Below are positions 56,939 through 64,000 of a stretch of DNA of 64,000 nt, one piece after another (within the stretch, counting starts at the first letter, position 1; every line of letters begins with the position of its first letter). The DNA lies in NCBI RefSeq assembly GCF_014836545.1, contig NZ_JACSQS010000001.1:450495-514494 (forward strand), given 5' to 3'. The position numbers and the translations under genes are program-made. The notes beneath the pieces were generated by a model that saw nothing but the letters and a program-made list of their open reading frames with translations, made no database searches and had not been told where the DNA came from. This DNA is from Stenotrophomonas lacuserhaii (lineage in GTDB: Bacteria; Pseudomonadota; Gammaproteobacteria; Xanthomonadales; Xanthomonadaceae).

Positions 56939-58468
56939 TCAATGTACGGCAACCGGTGCGGCTTCGCGGCTGCCGGGCCCGCTGCGGAGCAGCAGCGCGG
57001 TGAGCATCGCGCCGATGGCCAGCGCCACCGCAATGACCACCAGCACCCACTGGTATGCGCGGTCATACGCGGCATGTACCGCATCCAGCCACTGCGGCGC
57101 GGGAGTGCCGACAGCCTGCAGCGCCTGGCCGATGCCCTCGCGTGCCGCCGCCGGCAACGCAGCGTCGGGCGGCAGGAAGGCGGTGTACAACGCCGCCGCC
57201 AGGCTGCCCAGGACCGCCACAGCCAGCAGCCCGCCGAATTCGTAGGCCACCTCTTCCACCGAGGAGGCCATGCCGGCGCGGTCGGCCGGCGCATTGCCGA
57301 TGATGGCCGTGGACGCCACGGAAATCGTCGCACCCATCCCCACCCCGGTGACTGCCATGCCGGTGATCGCCCATCCCAGTCCGTGGGCAAAGCCCAATGC
57401 GACCACCGCCACGCCCAACGCGCCGCACGCCAGGCCGCCACTGATCAATGGCCGCAGGCCGACCCGATGCAGGAACATTCCGCCGAACAGCGCGCTCGGC
57501 AGGCTGCCCAGCGCCGCCACCGAGACCAGCAGGCCCGCCTGGAGCGGAGTAAAGCCGGCAATCAGCTGGAAGCGCTGGGTGGTTACCAGTTGCAGCCCAG
57601 CGAGCGCGAACAGGGTGAACACCGCCGCGAGCGTGCCGCAGAGGAAGGCCGGATTGCGGAAGATGGCAACGTCCAGCAGCGGATACGGCAGCACGCGCTG
57701 GCGGCGCACGAAGGCGGCGGCGGCGATCGACGCCACGCCGGCGGCGATGGCGGCGGTGATCCACGCAGGCGGTGCGGCAATCACCGATTTGATCCCCAGC
57801 ACCAGACCGGACAATGCCACCAGCGCGAGCAGCGAAGAGGCGAAATCCCAGCGCCGGCTGCCGTCAGGCACGCCTTTCGGCGCCAGTGCGAGCGTGGCGA
57901 TGAAGGCCAGCACCACCACCGGCACGTTGACCAGGAAGACCGATCCCCACCAGAAACGCGCCAGCAGCACCCCGCCGATGATCGGGCCGAGCGCGGCGCC
58001 GATGATCGCCACTGAACCCCAGATGGCGATGGCGATGTTGCGCTCCCGCTCTTCATGGAAGGTCAGCCCGATCAGTGCGAGGGTCGCCGGCATCATCGCG
58101 GCGGCACCCACTGCCAGTGCGGCGCGCGCGCCGATCAACTGGCCAGCGGACTGCGAGAACGCCGCCACCAATGACGCCGCGCCGAAAGCGGACAGCCCGA
58201 TCAGGAACATCCGCCGATGACCGATGCGATCGCCCAGGGTGCCAGCGCCCAGCAACAGGCCGGCCATCACCAACGGATAGGCATTGATGATCCACAGCTG
58301 CTGGCTGTCGCTGGCATGCAGTTCGCTGGCCAGGGTGGGCAGCGCGGTGTACAGCACCGAATTGTCCAAGGTGACCAGCAACAGGCCGGCAGCCACGGTG
58401 AACAGCAGGCTCCAGCGACGTGCGGGAGACAATGCGGAGGTGGGAGGAGCAGTGGCAGGCAACGACAT
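56939..58468 (-). CDS. MFS multidrug transporter, DHA2 (14-TM) family
   Basis: The 509-residue exporter has 14 predicted membrane helices. Motif A is GAGTLGDRIGHRRMF, and motif C is GSVAIIGAALGPIIGGVLLA followed by WGSVFLVNVPVV. It resembles SmvA/QacA-type transporters for cationic biocides. ATG at 58468 is preferred over a TTG four codons earlier. It is transcribed with the downstream TetR gene from a promoter overlapping the 58501-58526 palindrome. Confidence 0.9.
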   Translation of the reverse strand: MSLPATAPPTSALSPARRWSLLFTVAAGLLLVTLDNSVLYTALPTLASELHASDSQQLWIINAYPLVMAGLLLGAGTLGDRIGHRRMFLIGLSAFGAASLVAAFSQSAGQLIGARAALAVGAAAMMPATLALIGLTFHEERERNIAIAIWGSVAIIGAALGPIIGGVLLARFWWGSVFLVNVPVVVLAFIATLALAPKGVPDGSRRWDFASSLLALVALSGLVLGIKSVIAAPPAWITAAIAAGVASIAAAAFVRRQRVLPYPLLDVAIFRNPAFLCGTLAAVFTLFALAGLQLVTTQRFQLIAGFTPLQAGLLVSVAALGSLPSALFGGMFLHRVGLRPLISGGLACGALGVAVVALGFAHGLGWAITGMAVTGVGMGATISVASTAIIGNAPADRAGMASSVEEVAYEFGGLLAVAVLGSLAAALYTAFLPPDAALPAAAREGIGQALQAVGTPAPQWLDAVHAAYDRAYQWVLVVIAVALAIGAMLTALLLRSGPGSREAAPVAVH

Positions 58469-58500
58469 GGTGATCAGCAAGGCGGTGGCGGGACAGACGT

Positions 58501-58526
58501 AACTATACCGGACGTCCTGTATAGTT
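58501..58526. promoter_or_regulatory. 26-bp TetR-type operator
   Basis: AACTATACCGGAC and GTCCTGTATAGTT form a 26-bp palindrome with one mismatch pair, 33 bases before the MFS ATG. It includes TATAGT-type -10 boxes on both strands. Size and place fit a TetR operator that represses the MFS-TetR operon. Confidence 0.8.
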
Positions 58527-58626
58527 ATGCCGATTGGGGCAGCGGCCGTTTATGTGCCAAATGGCGGTCCGGCGCAGGCAGCCGCGCCGGCAAGCGTGTA
58601 AAATCGCGTCTTTTGGCCTCCTGACA

Positions 58627-59346
58627 ATGGCGAAACCGTCACTTCGGCCGCCCGTTGCCGGGCCGCCCCTGATCCGCGCACTGCAGCGGCTTGATCCCCC
58701 GTCCGCTGCTCCCGAGAGACCTGCCCTGCCTGCGGCGCTGGGCAGCTGGGTCGACTGGAACCGCGCCGTCGCCCTTGCACGGGCACTGGATGGCAGCCTT
58801 CCCGAGCTCCCGGAACAGACCGCCGATACCGATGCCGACCGCCTTGCCGAAGAGTGCGCGCGTGCGCGCAGCGCCCACGCCGAGGCCATCCACGCGCTGG
58901 TGACCGCACTGGCGCAGCCCATGGCGGCGGCCGAACTGGAGCGGCGGCACGCCGCGCTCCAGCGCGCCCAGCTGACCAGCACCGGCCGCCTGCGCGGCCG
59001 CCTGCGCGACGCGCTGGCGCGAACCGGCGAGCAAGGCGCACGCCTGGCCGAGATCGATGCCGTGATGGAGCAGGTGCTGGCCCCGCGCGAGTACCGGCTG
59101 CTTAGCCGCCTGCCCGCCAGCTTGGCAGCCTGCCTGCCCACTGTCGCGAGCGCGGACGCCGCCACGAACCCGGACGCCACATCGCCTGCCGTGATGCCCG
59201 ACTCCCTGCCCGAGCCGTCCTGGCCGCCCGCGCTGCGCGATACCGTGCGCGACCTGCTGCTGGCCGAACTCGACCTCCGTTTCCACCCGATCGACGGGCT
59301 GTCCGCCGCCGTCCATCCGCACCGAGCACCGCCCCATGCTGCGTAA
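58627..59346 (+). CDS. DUF3348 protein, first gene of the motor-like operon
   Basis: The 239-residue soluble protein has a DUF3348 pattern: LGSWVDWNRAVALARALDG, then helices rich in Ala, Glu and Arg (ECARARSAHAEAIHALVTAL, ERRHAALQRAQLTSTGRLRG) and a C-terminal LRDTVRDLLLAELDLRFHPI. No catalytic motif is visible; a helical adaptor is plausible. The ATG at 58627 starts the protein. The stop overlaps the ATG of the channel-like gene by 11 bases. It is always first in the DUF3348-DUF802-OmpA-DUF2894 order in related genomes. Confidence 0.82.
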   Translation: MAKPSLRPPVAGPPLIRALQRLDPPSAAPERPALPAALGSWVDWNRAVALARALDGSLPELPEQTADTDADRLAEECARARSAHAEAIHALVTALAQPMAAAELERRHAALQRAQLTSTGRLRGRLRDALARTGEQGARLAEIDAVMEQVLAPREYRLLSRLPASLAACLPTVASADAATNPDATSPAVMPDSLPEPSWPPALRDTVRDLLLAELDLRFHPIDGLSAAVHPHRAPPHAA

Positions 59347-61423
59347 CGCCCTGCACCTGATCGTCTTCCTCCTCGGACTTGCCGCTGCCGTCTGGATCGG
59401 GATCGGCTACATCGGCCACAACACGCTCGGCGCCGCCGTCGCACTGCTCATCGCCGCGTGCTACTGCGTTGGCGGGTGGGAGCTGCTGCAGTTCCGCCGT
59501 GCGACCGACGCACTGCTTGGCGCCACCCGCAACGGGGGCGACCGGGAAAACCTGGATGACTGGCTCACGCGCGTGCCCTCCCCCCTGCGCGGGCCGGTGC
59601 GGCTGCGCGTGGAAGGCAATCGCAGCGCCCTGCCCGGCCCTGCGCTCACCCCGTACCTGGTCGGCCTGCTGGTGCTGCTGGGCATGCTCGGGACGCTGCT
59701 GGGCATGATGGCGACGCTGCGCGGCACCGGCATGGCCCTGCAGAGCGCGACCGACCTGCAGGCCATCCGCGGCTCGCTGGCATCGCCGGTGGAAGGACTG
59801 GCCGTAGCGTTCGGCACCTCCATCGCCGGTGTCGCGGCATCGGCCATGCTCGGCCTGCTGTCGGCCCTGCTGCGGCGTGAGCGTCTGGCCGCCGTGCAGC
59901 TGCTCGACCAGCACATCCGCACCGACCTGTCGGTGCACGGCCAGGCATGGCAGCGTTCTGAAGGCCTGCGCCTGATGCAGGACCAGGCGGCCGTACTGCC
60001 CGCCCTGGTGCAGCAACTGCAGCAGATGGTGGACGGCGTGCAGCAGGCAGCGGCAGGCAGCCACTCACAGCTGGAGGCACGCCAAGAGGCGTTCATGGCA
60101 CGCCACGATGCGGCGCAGGCGCTTCTGGTCGAACGGCTGGAGCAGTCCCTGCAGCGCGGCGTGCTGACCGGCAGTGAAGCCATCGGCACCACGCTGCAAC
60201 CGCTGCTGCGCGATGCCCTGGGGAACATTGAGACCACCGCCGCGCGCACCCAGGCCAGTGTCACCGATGCTGTCCAGCGCCAGCTTGATGCGCTGCAGGC
60301 ATCGTCGCAGACGGTATCCAGCGACCTGCGCGTGCAGTTCGACGCAGCGCTCGGCTCGCAGCAGGCCGCCAACGCAGCGCTTGTCACCGCATTGGGCAGC
60401 GCGCTGTCCAGCGTCATCACCAGCCAGCAGGACGGCACGGATCGACTGCTGGGCGAGATCGATGGCCGCTTGCGCGAGCAGGTAGAGCAATTGGGCGCCC
60501 ATTGGACCACGCTGGCCGAACAGCAGCAGGCTGCAGGCAACGCCGCCAGCGAACGCGACGCGCTTGCGCGTGCCGCGGCGCTGGAGGCGCAGCAAGCCCA
60601 TGCGCGTGAGCTGGTGACCCAGCTGCAGAACACGCACCAGGCCCTGCTGGAGCGCAGCGCACACGACGACCAGGCACGCCTGCAGCAGTGGTCGCAGGCC
60701 TTCACCGCGCTGGCCGAACAGGCCGGTGCGCAGTGGGTCACGCACAGCGAACGGGCCACGGCACAGCAGCAGCACATCAGCGAAACGCTGCAGCAGACCG
60801 CGAGCAGCATCGGCGAAGAGGCGCGCCGACAGTCCACCGCCACCATCGCTGAAATCATGCGTCTGCTGGATGCCGCCAGCGAAGCGCCGCGTGCCGCCGC
60901 CGAAGTGGTCGCCGAGCTGCGCCAGCGGTTGTCAGAGAGTCTGGTGCGCGATACTGCCTTGCTGGACGAACGCGCCCAGTTGCTGGGTACGGTCGGCAGC
61001 CTGATGGAGTCGATCCAGGCCACGTCCAGTGCGCAGCGTAGTGCCGTGGACCAGCTGATCGAAAACGCCGCGGGGCTGATGCAGCACACCGGCGAGCGCT
61101 TCGCCGAACAGGTTGACGCCCAGGCGGGCACCCTGCAGGAGCTGGTGGGCAGCGTTGCCGATGCGGCCACCGGCAGCCGCGAACTGGCCGCCGGACTGGA
61201 AGGCGCAGTGACCGCGTTCACCGCGACCAGCAGCAGCCTGTCCACTCATCTGCAGCAGCTGGCCGGCGCCCTTGACGCCTCGTTGGCGCGCAGCGATGAG
61301 CAGCTGGCCTACTACGTGGCGCAGGCGCGCGAAGTAGTCGACCTGAGCCTGCTGTCGCAGAAGCAGATCACCGATGAATTGCGCCAGCTCGGTAACGGCA
61401 GCACCCCGGCAGGGACCGCATGA
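59336..61423 (+). CDS. MotA/TolQ-like channel protein with long helical tail (DUF802)
   Basis: The 695-residue protein has four predicted membrane helices (about 6-24, 29-50, 105-127, 155-180). The last two show the MotA/TolQ/ExbB/ZorA pattern, LVLLGMLGTLLGMMATLRG and VAFGTSIAGVAASAMLGLL. The remaining 500 residues are an Ala/Gln/Glu-rich, almost continuous helical tail with DUF802-type repeats. This pentameric-channel-plus-tail design is that of ZorA. It overlaps the DUF3348 gene by 11 and the OmpA gene by 4 bases. Probably it forms an ion-driven motor stator in the inner membrane; its task is unknown. Confidence 0.85.
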   Translation: MLRNALHLIVFLLGLAAAVWIGIGYIGHNTLGAAVALLIAACYCVGGWELLQFRRATDALLGATRNGGDRENLDDWLTRVPSPLRGPVRLRVEGNRSALPGPALTPYLVGLLVLLGMLGTLLGMMATLRGTGMALQSATDLQAIRGSLASPVEGLAVAFGTSIAGVAASAMLGLLSALLRRERLAAVQLLDQHIRTDLSVHGQAWQRSEGLRLMQDQAAVLPALVQQLQQMVDGVQQAAAGSHSQLEARQEAFMARHDAAQALLVERLEQSLQRGVLTGSEAIGTTLQPLLRDALGNIETTAARTQASVTDAVQRQLDALQASSQTVSSDLRVQFDAALGSQQAANAALVTALGSALSSVITSQQDGTDRLLGEIDGRLREQVEQLGAHWTTLAEQQQAAGNAASERDALARAAALEAQQAHARELVTQLQNTHQALLERSAHDDQARLQQWSQAFTALAEQAGAQWVTHSERATAQQQHISETLQQTASSIGEEARRQSTATIAEIMRLLDAASEAPRAAAEVVAELRQRLSESLVRDTALLDERAQLLGTVGSLMESIQATSSAQRSAVDQLIENAAGLMQHTGERFAEQVDAQAGTLQELVGSVADAATGSRELAAGLEGAVTAFTATSSSLSTHLQQLAGALDASLARSDEQLAYYVAQAREVVDLSLLSQKQITDELRQLGNGSTPAGTA

Positions 61424-62058
61424 GCGATCACGACGAACTGGATGGCGACAGCGGCACGCCCATCTGGGCCGCGTTCGGTGATCTGATGTCGGTGCTGCTG
61501 GGCGCTTTCGTGCTGATCCTGGTGGGCGTGGTGGCCATGCAGCTGGAGCTGAGCGGGCGACTGGATGCGGAAACCAGACAGCGCCAGGCCGCCGAGCAGA
61601 CACTGGAGCAGGCCTTGGCCGGACCACTGGCGGGCGGCCGGGTTACGCTGGTGGACGGCCGTATCGGCATCAGCGGCAATGTCCTGTTCGCACTGAATTC
61701 CGACCAGTTGCAGCCGGAGGGACGCGAGGTACTGCGCAGCCTGGCCGGCCCCCTGAAGGGCTGGCTGGCGCAGCGCCAGGACATCCTGATGGTCAGCGGT
61801 TTCACCGATGACCAGCCGGTGCACGCGCACAACCGGCAGTTCGCCGACAACTGGGAACTGTCCGCCCAGCGATCGCTGACCGTGACGCGCACCTTGATCG
61901 CCGAGGGCCTGCCGTCGTCGTCGGTGTTTGCCGCCGCGTTCGGTGCCGAGCAGCCGGTGAGCTCCAACGCCGATGCAGCCGGACGGGCGCGCAACCGCCG
62001 CGTGGAAATCGCGCCGATGCCGCGGCCGGGCGCGGAGGAGGCCAACGATGCGCGATGA
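61420..62058 (+). CDS. MotB/ZorB-like OmpA-family protein
   Basis: The 212-residue protein has a single N-terminal membrane helix beginning PIWAAFGDLMSVLLGAFVL. D21 lies at the position of the proton-carrying Asp of MotB (D32) and ZorB. A linker of about 45 residues and an OmpA peptidoglycan-binding domain follow (LFALNSDQLQPEGREVL, GFTDDQPVHAHN, NWELSAQRSLTV, RNRRVEI). The start overlaps the previous stop (ATGA). It should be the wall-anchored partner of the 695-residue channel protein. Confidence 0.9.
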   Translation: MSDHDELDGDSGTPIWAAFGDLMSVLLGAFVLILVGVVAMQLELSGRLDAETRQRQAAEQTLEQALAGPLAGGRVTLVDGRIGISGNVLFALNSDQLQPEGREVLRSLAGPLKGWLAQRQDILMVSGFTDDQPVHAHNRQFADNWELSAQRSLTVTRTLIAEGLPSSSVFAAAFGAEQPVSSNADAAGRARNRRVEIAPMPRPGAEEANDAR

Positions 62059-62407
62059 GCGCACCGGTACAGGGCTGGCCGGACTGGTGCGCCAGCTGGA
62101 GGCGGGCTCGGTCTCGCTGCAGCACTATCCGCAGTTGCCGGCGCTGCAGCCGATGCGCGATGCCTGGCAGCAGCTGCATGCCGAAAGCCGCCTGCGTATT
62201 GCGCTGGAGCAGACGCCTGCCGAGGGCGGCCCGTTGAATTCGACCGTGCTGGTACATCGCATGCTTGACGCGATGCAGGCCCTGTCACCGGAATACCTGC
62301 GGCATTTCATTGCCTACGCCGACACGCTGGCATGGCTGGAACAGCGGCCCCAGCCAACGCCGGCAGCGACCGCAGCGACGCGCAAACGCAAACCGAAGCC
62401 CCGGTAG
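62048..62407 (+). CDS. DUF2894 protein, last gene of the motor-like operon
   Basis: The 119-residue basic protein starts at ATG 62048, after GGAGG, overlapping the OmpA gene by 11 bases. It has a helical core (LVRQLEAGSVSLQHYPQLPA, LNSTVLVHRMLDAMQALSPE, YLRHFIAYADTLAWLEQ) and a Lys/Arg-rich tail (TRKRKPKPR). The family occurs with the other three genes. It is probably cytoplasmic and could contact the helical tail or nucleic acid, but nothing is known. Confidence 0.82.
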   Translation: MRDERTGTGLAGLVRQLEAGSVSLQHYPQLPALQPMRDAWQQLHAESRLRIALEQTPAEGGPLNSTVLVHRMLDAMQALSPEYLRHFIAYADTLAWLEQRPQPTPAATAATRKRKPKPR

Positions 62408-62484
62408 CGACGGCCCGTAGGGTGCCGGTCAGGACGAGCGGCATAGCCATGCTCGGCGGAAAGCCTCTGTCGCGATCGCGCCAG

Positions 62485-62507
62485 GTGCCGACTGAAGTCG
62501 GCACTAC
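62485..62507 (-). repeat. REP/SMAG-type hairpin, copy 1
   Basis: On the minus strand this reads GTAGTGCCGACTTCAGTCGG and continues with CAC. GTAG is followed by a perfect 9-bp stem with a 2-base loop. This fits the GTAG-headed Stenotrophomonas repeats (SMAG). Confidence 0.75.
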
Positions 62508-62542
62508 CAGATCTCGGAGACGGAGACGGAGACGGATGGACG

Positions 62543-62565
62543 GTAGCGCCGAGCCATGCTCGGCG
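62543..62565 (+). repeat. REP/SMAG-type hairpin, copy 2
   Basis: GTAG is followed by CGCCGAGC, CAT and GCTCGGCG, an 8-bp perfect stem with a 3-base loop. It is the mirror of copy 3 and shares with 62445-62467 a 23-base direct repeat (AGCCATGCTCGGCGGAAAG and onward). Confidence 0.8.
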
Positions 62566-62594
62566 GAAAGCCTCCGTCACCAGCGTGGCAGGAA

Positions 62595-62617
62595 CGCCGA
62601 GCATGGCTCGGCGCTAC
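62595..62617 (-). repeat. REP/SMAG-type hairpin, copy 3
   Basis: The inverted counterpart of copy 2: CGCCGAGC, ATG... GCTCGGCG then CTAC (GTAG on the minus strand). Copies 2 and 3 form the opposed pair typical of REP dimers between convergent genes. Confidence 0.8.
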
Positions 62618-62631
62618 CACGAACCACGCGA

Positions 62632-63375
62632 TCAGGCGTCGCGCTGGGCCTGCTTGCGGGTCAGATCACCGAAGCGCGACAGCGACATCAGGTGCTGGTG
62701 CACCAGGCCCAGCCAGCCATTGCGGTGCCATGCCAGCACCACGTCGTCGGGCAGCTTCTGGAACTTCTCCACGTCCACCACGTTGAAGCCCTGCAGGGTC
62801 AGTTCGCGGCCATTGGGCAGGCGCACATTGGCATTGCGCATCACCAGCAGGTCCTGCTCGATCAGTGCCTTGGAGAAGGCCTGGGTATGGTTGTGGTCGG
62901 CGGTGAAGCGGCCGCAGAATTCCATGGCCTGCTGCAGCAGCTCGCTCGGCTTGCCGTCCACGAACAACGCCTCGCCCTCGGTCCCGCCCTTGACGATGCG
63001 CTCGGTGCCCTCGTCGAAGCCCAGCACGTAGTTCTGGCTGCCGTCGGTATCGATGAAGATGAAGGGATGACGACGCACGTAGGCCGGTACGTAGGTGTCC
63101 GGCTCCCACTGGCCATCAGTGACGAACAGGTTGTCCTCGGTCACGCCGAGGGCGGCCATCGGCACCGCTTCCGGGCCGGCGAACAGAATCGGGAAGTGGT
63201 GCAGTGCCAGCGAGAATTCGTTGACGATCAACGGAATCGCATTGGTCTTGGCAGCGAAACCCAGCTTGCCCGGCAGGATGCGCAGGTCGCCGTGGATATC
63301 CGACTGCAGCGGCACCGGGCGGCTGTAGAACAAAGGGGAGCCTGCTGCAGGCGCGGTGTCGTTGCCGGTGGTCAT
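62632..63375 (-). CDS. SapC-family protein
   Basis: The 247-residue protein has the SapC pattern: PLQSDIHGDLRILPGKLGFA, NAIPLIVNEFSLALHHFPIL, VRRHPFIFIDTDGSQNYVLG and FNVVDVEKFQKLPDDVVL. The ATG at 63375 is preferred over one 11 codons upstream. SapC relates by name to Campylobacter surface-layer genes, but in Xanthomonadaceae its role is unclear. It lies alone on the minus strand, convergent with the motor-like operon across the REP repeats. Confidence 0.88.
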   Translation of the reverse strand: MTTGNDTAPAAGSPLFYSRPVPLQSDIHGDLRILPGKLGFAAKTNAIPLIVNEFSLALHHFPILFAGPEAVPMAALGVTEDNLFVTDGQWEPDTYVPAYVRRHPFIFIDTDGSQNYVLGFDEGTERIVKGGTEGEALFVDGKPSELLQQAMEFCGRFTADHNHTQAFSKALIEQDLLVMRNANVRLPNGRELTLQGFNVVDVEKFQKLPDDVVLAWHRNGWLGLVHQHLMSLSRFGDLTRKQAQRDA

Positions 63376-63488
63376 CAGAAAGCCATCTCTACTTAACGCG
63401 CCAGCCATCCCGGGCGCGAATGCGGGTGGAACATGAAGCCCGCATTATCAACAAGCCACGTGGCAATCACCACCCCGCCGTATCCGCC

Positions 63489-63809
63489 TTACTTGAGCTG
63501 CAGCGGATAACGCTGCCACAGCACGTGCACCAGGAAGCCGGTCAGCTCCGGATCCTTGCCCCTGATCGCGCCACGGATCTTGTCCAGCAGCACCATGTCC
63601 GAGCATTTGCGCACGTCGGCGTGGTTGGCCTGGCCCGCACGGCGCGCACGATAACGGGCGGCACGCTGCGCATCGCTCATCGCGTACCCGAATTTCGGCG
63701 GCCTGCCCCGCTTGCGCGGGAGCGCCAGTTCGAACGTGCCGGGGTCTTTGTCGTCGCGCATGCGGAAGTAGAGCGGAAAACGGCCGCGCACTTTATCGTG
63801 AGGCATCAC
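63489..63809 (-). CDS. Small basic hypothetical protein with AT-hook-like motif
   Basis: The 106-residue protein is basic. The segment PRKRGRPPKFG resembles an AT-hook. SDAQRAARYRARRAGQ and CSDMVLLDKIRGAIRGKD follow. It may bind DNA. It is close to a family of small plasmid- or phage-borne regulators, but I cannot name it. Two ATGs adjoin at the start (63809 and 63806). It is the last gene before the contig end. Confidence 0.7.
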   Translation of the reverse strand: MMPHDKVRGRFPLYFRMRDDKDPGTFELALPRKRGRPPKFGYAMSDAQRAARYRARRAGQANHADVRKCSDMVLLDKIRGAIRGKDPELTGFLVHVLWQRYPLQLK

Positions 63810-63973
63810 TTTAATCCAGTCTTTTCGAACGAAAAGTGCTGTTTTTCTGCATCGCGGGCCGCAAGCCTCGCCCAGAAAACGCTGCTTGCGCGACGTTGGC
63901 AGCGGCTCCTGCCGCTGCCTTCGGCACTACCGCTTCATGTCTGCGGCCACCGGGACCTGTCAGGGGGTCGGGC

Positions 63974-64000
63974 GGGGGGGGGGGGGGGGGGGGGGGGGGG
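63974..64000. other. 27-base G homopolymer at the window end (probable artefact)
   Basis: The last 27 bases are all G after GGGGGTCGGGC. Long G runs at contig ends are typical of no-signal reads in two-colour sequencing. The true sequence past about 63970 should not be trusted. Confidence 0.85.

Noticed and set aside
58627..62407. Calling the operon a true Zorya system
   Set aside because: No ZorC, ZorD helicase or ZorE nuclease gene accompanies it. Only the channel/stator architecture is shared, so it is reported as Zorya-like in design only.
62445..62574. Possible CRISPR from the 23-base direct repeat
   Set aside because: There are only two copies, 107 bases apart, within REP hairpins, and no cas genes are near.
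63842..63973. Possible promoter or gene at the contig end
   Set aside because: The region has no convincing frame or motif and runs into a G homopolymer, so sequence quality is doubtful.

Overview
The window is high-GC DNA that looks like a chromosomal contig from Stenotrophomonas or a close Xanthomonadaceae relative. The reasons are the dense, short-spaced gene layout, GTAG-headed REP/SMAG-type hairpins near 62.5 kb, and the DUF3348-DUF802-OmpA-DUF2894 block. No rRNA, tRNA, CRISPR array or complete insertion sequence was seen. The last 27 bases are a G homopolymer, so the contig end is probably an assembly artefact.

Layout. 0-3.5 kb holds the tail of a truncated gene and a lower-GC divergent pair, a PD-(D/E)XK-like nuclease and an HEXXH metallopeptidase; this looks like acquired DNA. 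3.6-4.1 kb carries a decayed LysR gene. 4.2-14.4 kb is a metabolic cluster in which many enzymes carry export signals: a Tat-dependent PaoABC-type molybdenum aldehyde oxidoreductase, an alpha/beta hydrolase, a cupin, a carboxymuconolactone decarboxylase, a Tat aldo/keto reductase and a flavodoxin-like lipoprotein, with a cytosolic aldo/keto reductase and a LysR regulator. 14.4-23.6 kb holds drug or solvent exporters (MFS DHA2), SDRs, an old yellow enzyme and a quinone oxidoreductase under LysR and TetR control. 23.6-25.9 kb has a serine hydrolase with a TonB-like tail and a small exported protein.

25.9-33.5 kb has a second PaoABC-like operon, without a visible Tat signal, downstream of a copper-chaperone-like protein and a 61-aa exported peptide. 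Next to it are CueR and the CopA ATPase. Two MerR/CueR-type promoters with 19-bp spacers mark a copper regulon.

33.6-56.4 kb reads like a stationary-phase or general-stress region: two DUF3606 proteins, DUF4142, Mn catalase, two DUF892 ferritin-like proteins, a KGG-repeat protein, LigD, an MscS-like channel, a GH13 enzyme with an LLM-class oxidoreductase, a sensory-rhodopsin-transducer homologue, a GvpU-like protein, a CheB-CheR-PAS-HWE hybrid kinase with its receiver protein, a second CheB and a BLUF photoreceptor.

56.4-58.5 kb is a TetR/MFS efflux operon with a 26-bp palindromic operator. 58.6-62.4 kb is a four-gene overlapping operon encoding a MotA/TolQ-like channel with a very long helical tail and a MotB/OmpA-like partner. 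It has the same overall design as the ZorAB motor of Zorya defence but lacks known Zorya effectors, and it is the best candidate here for an undescribed system. The window closes with a SapC-family protein and a small basic protein.
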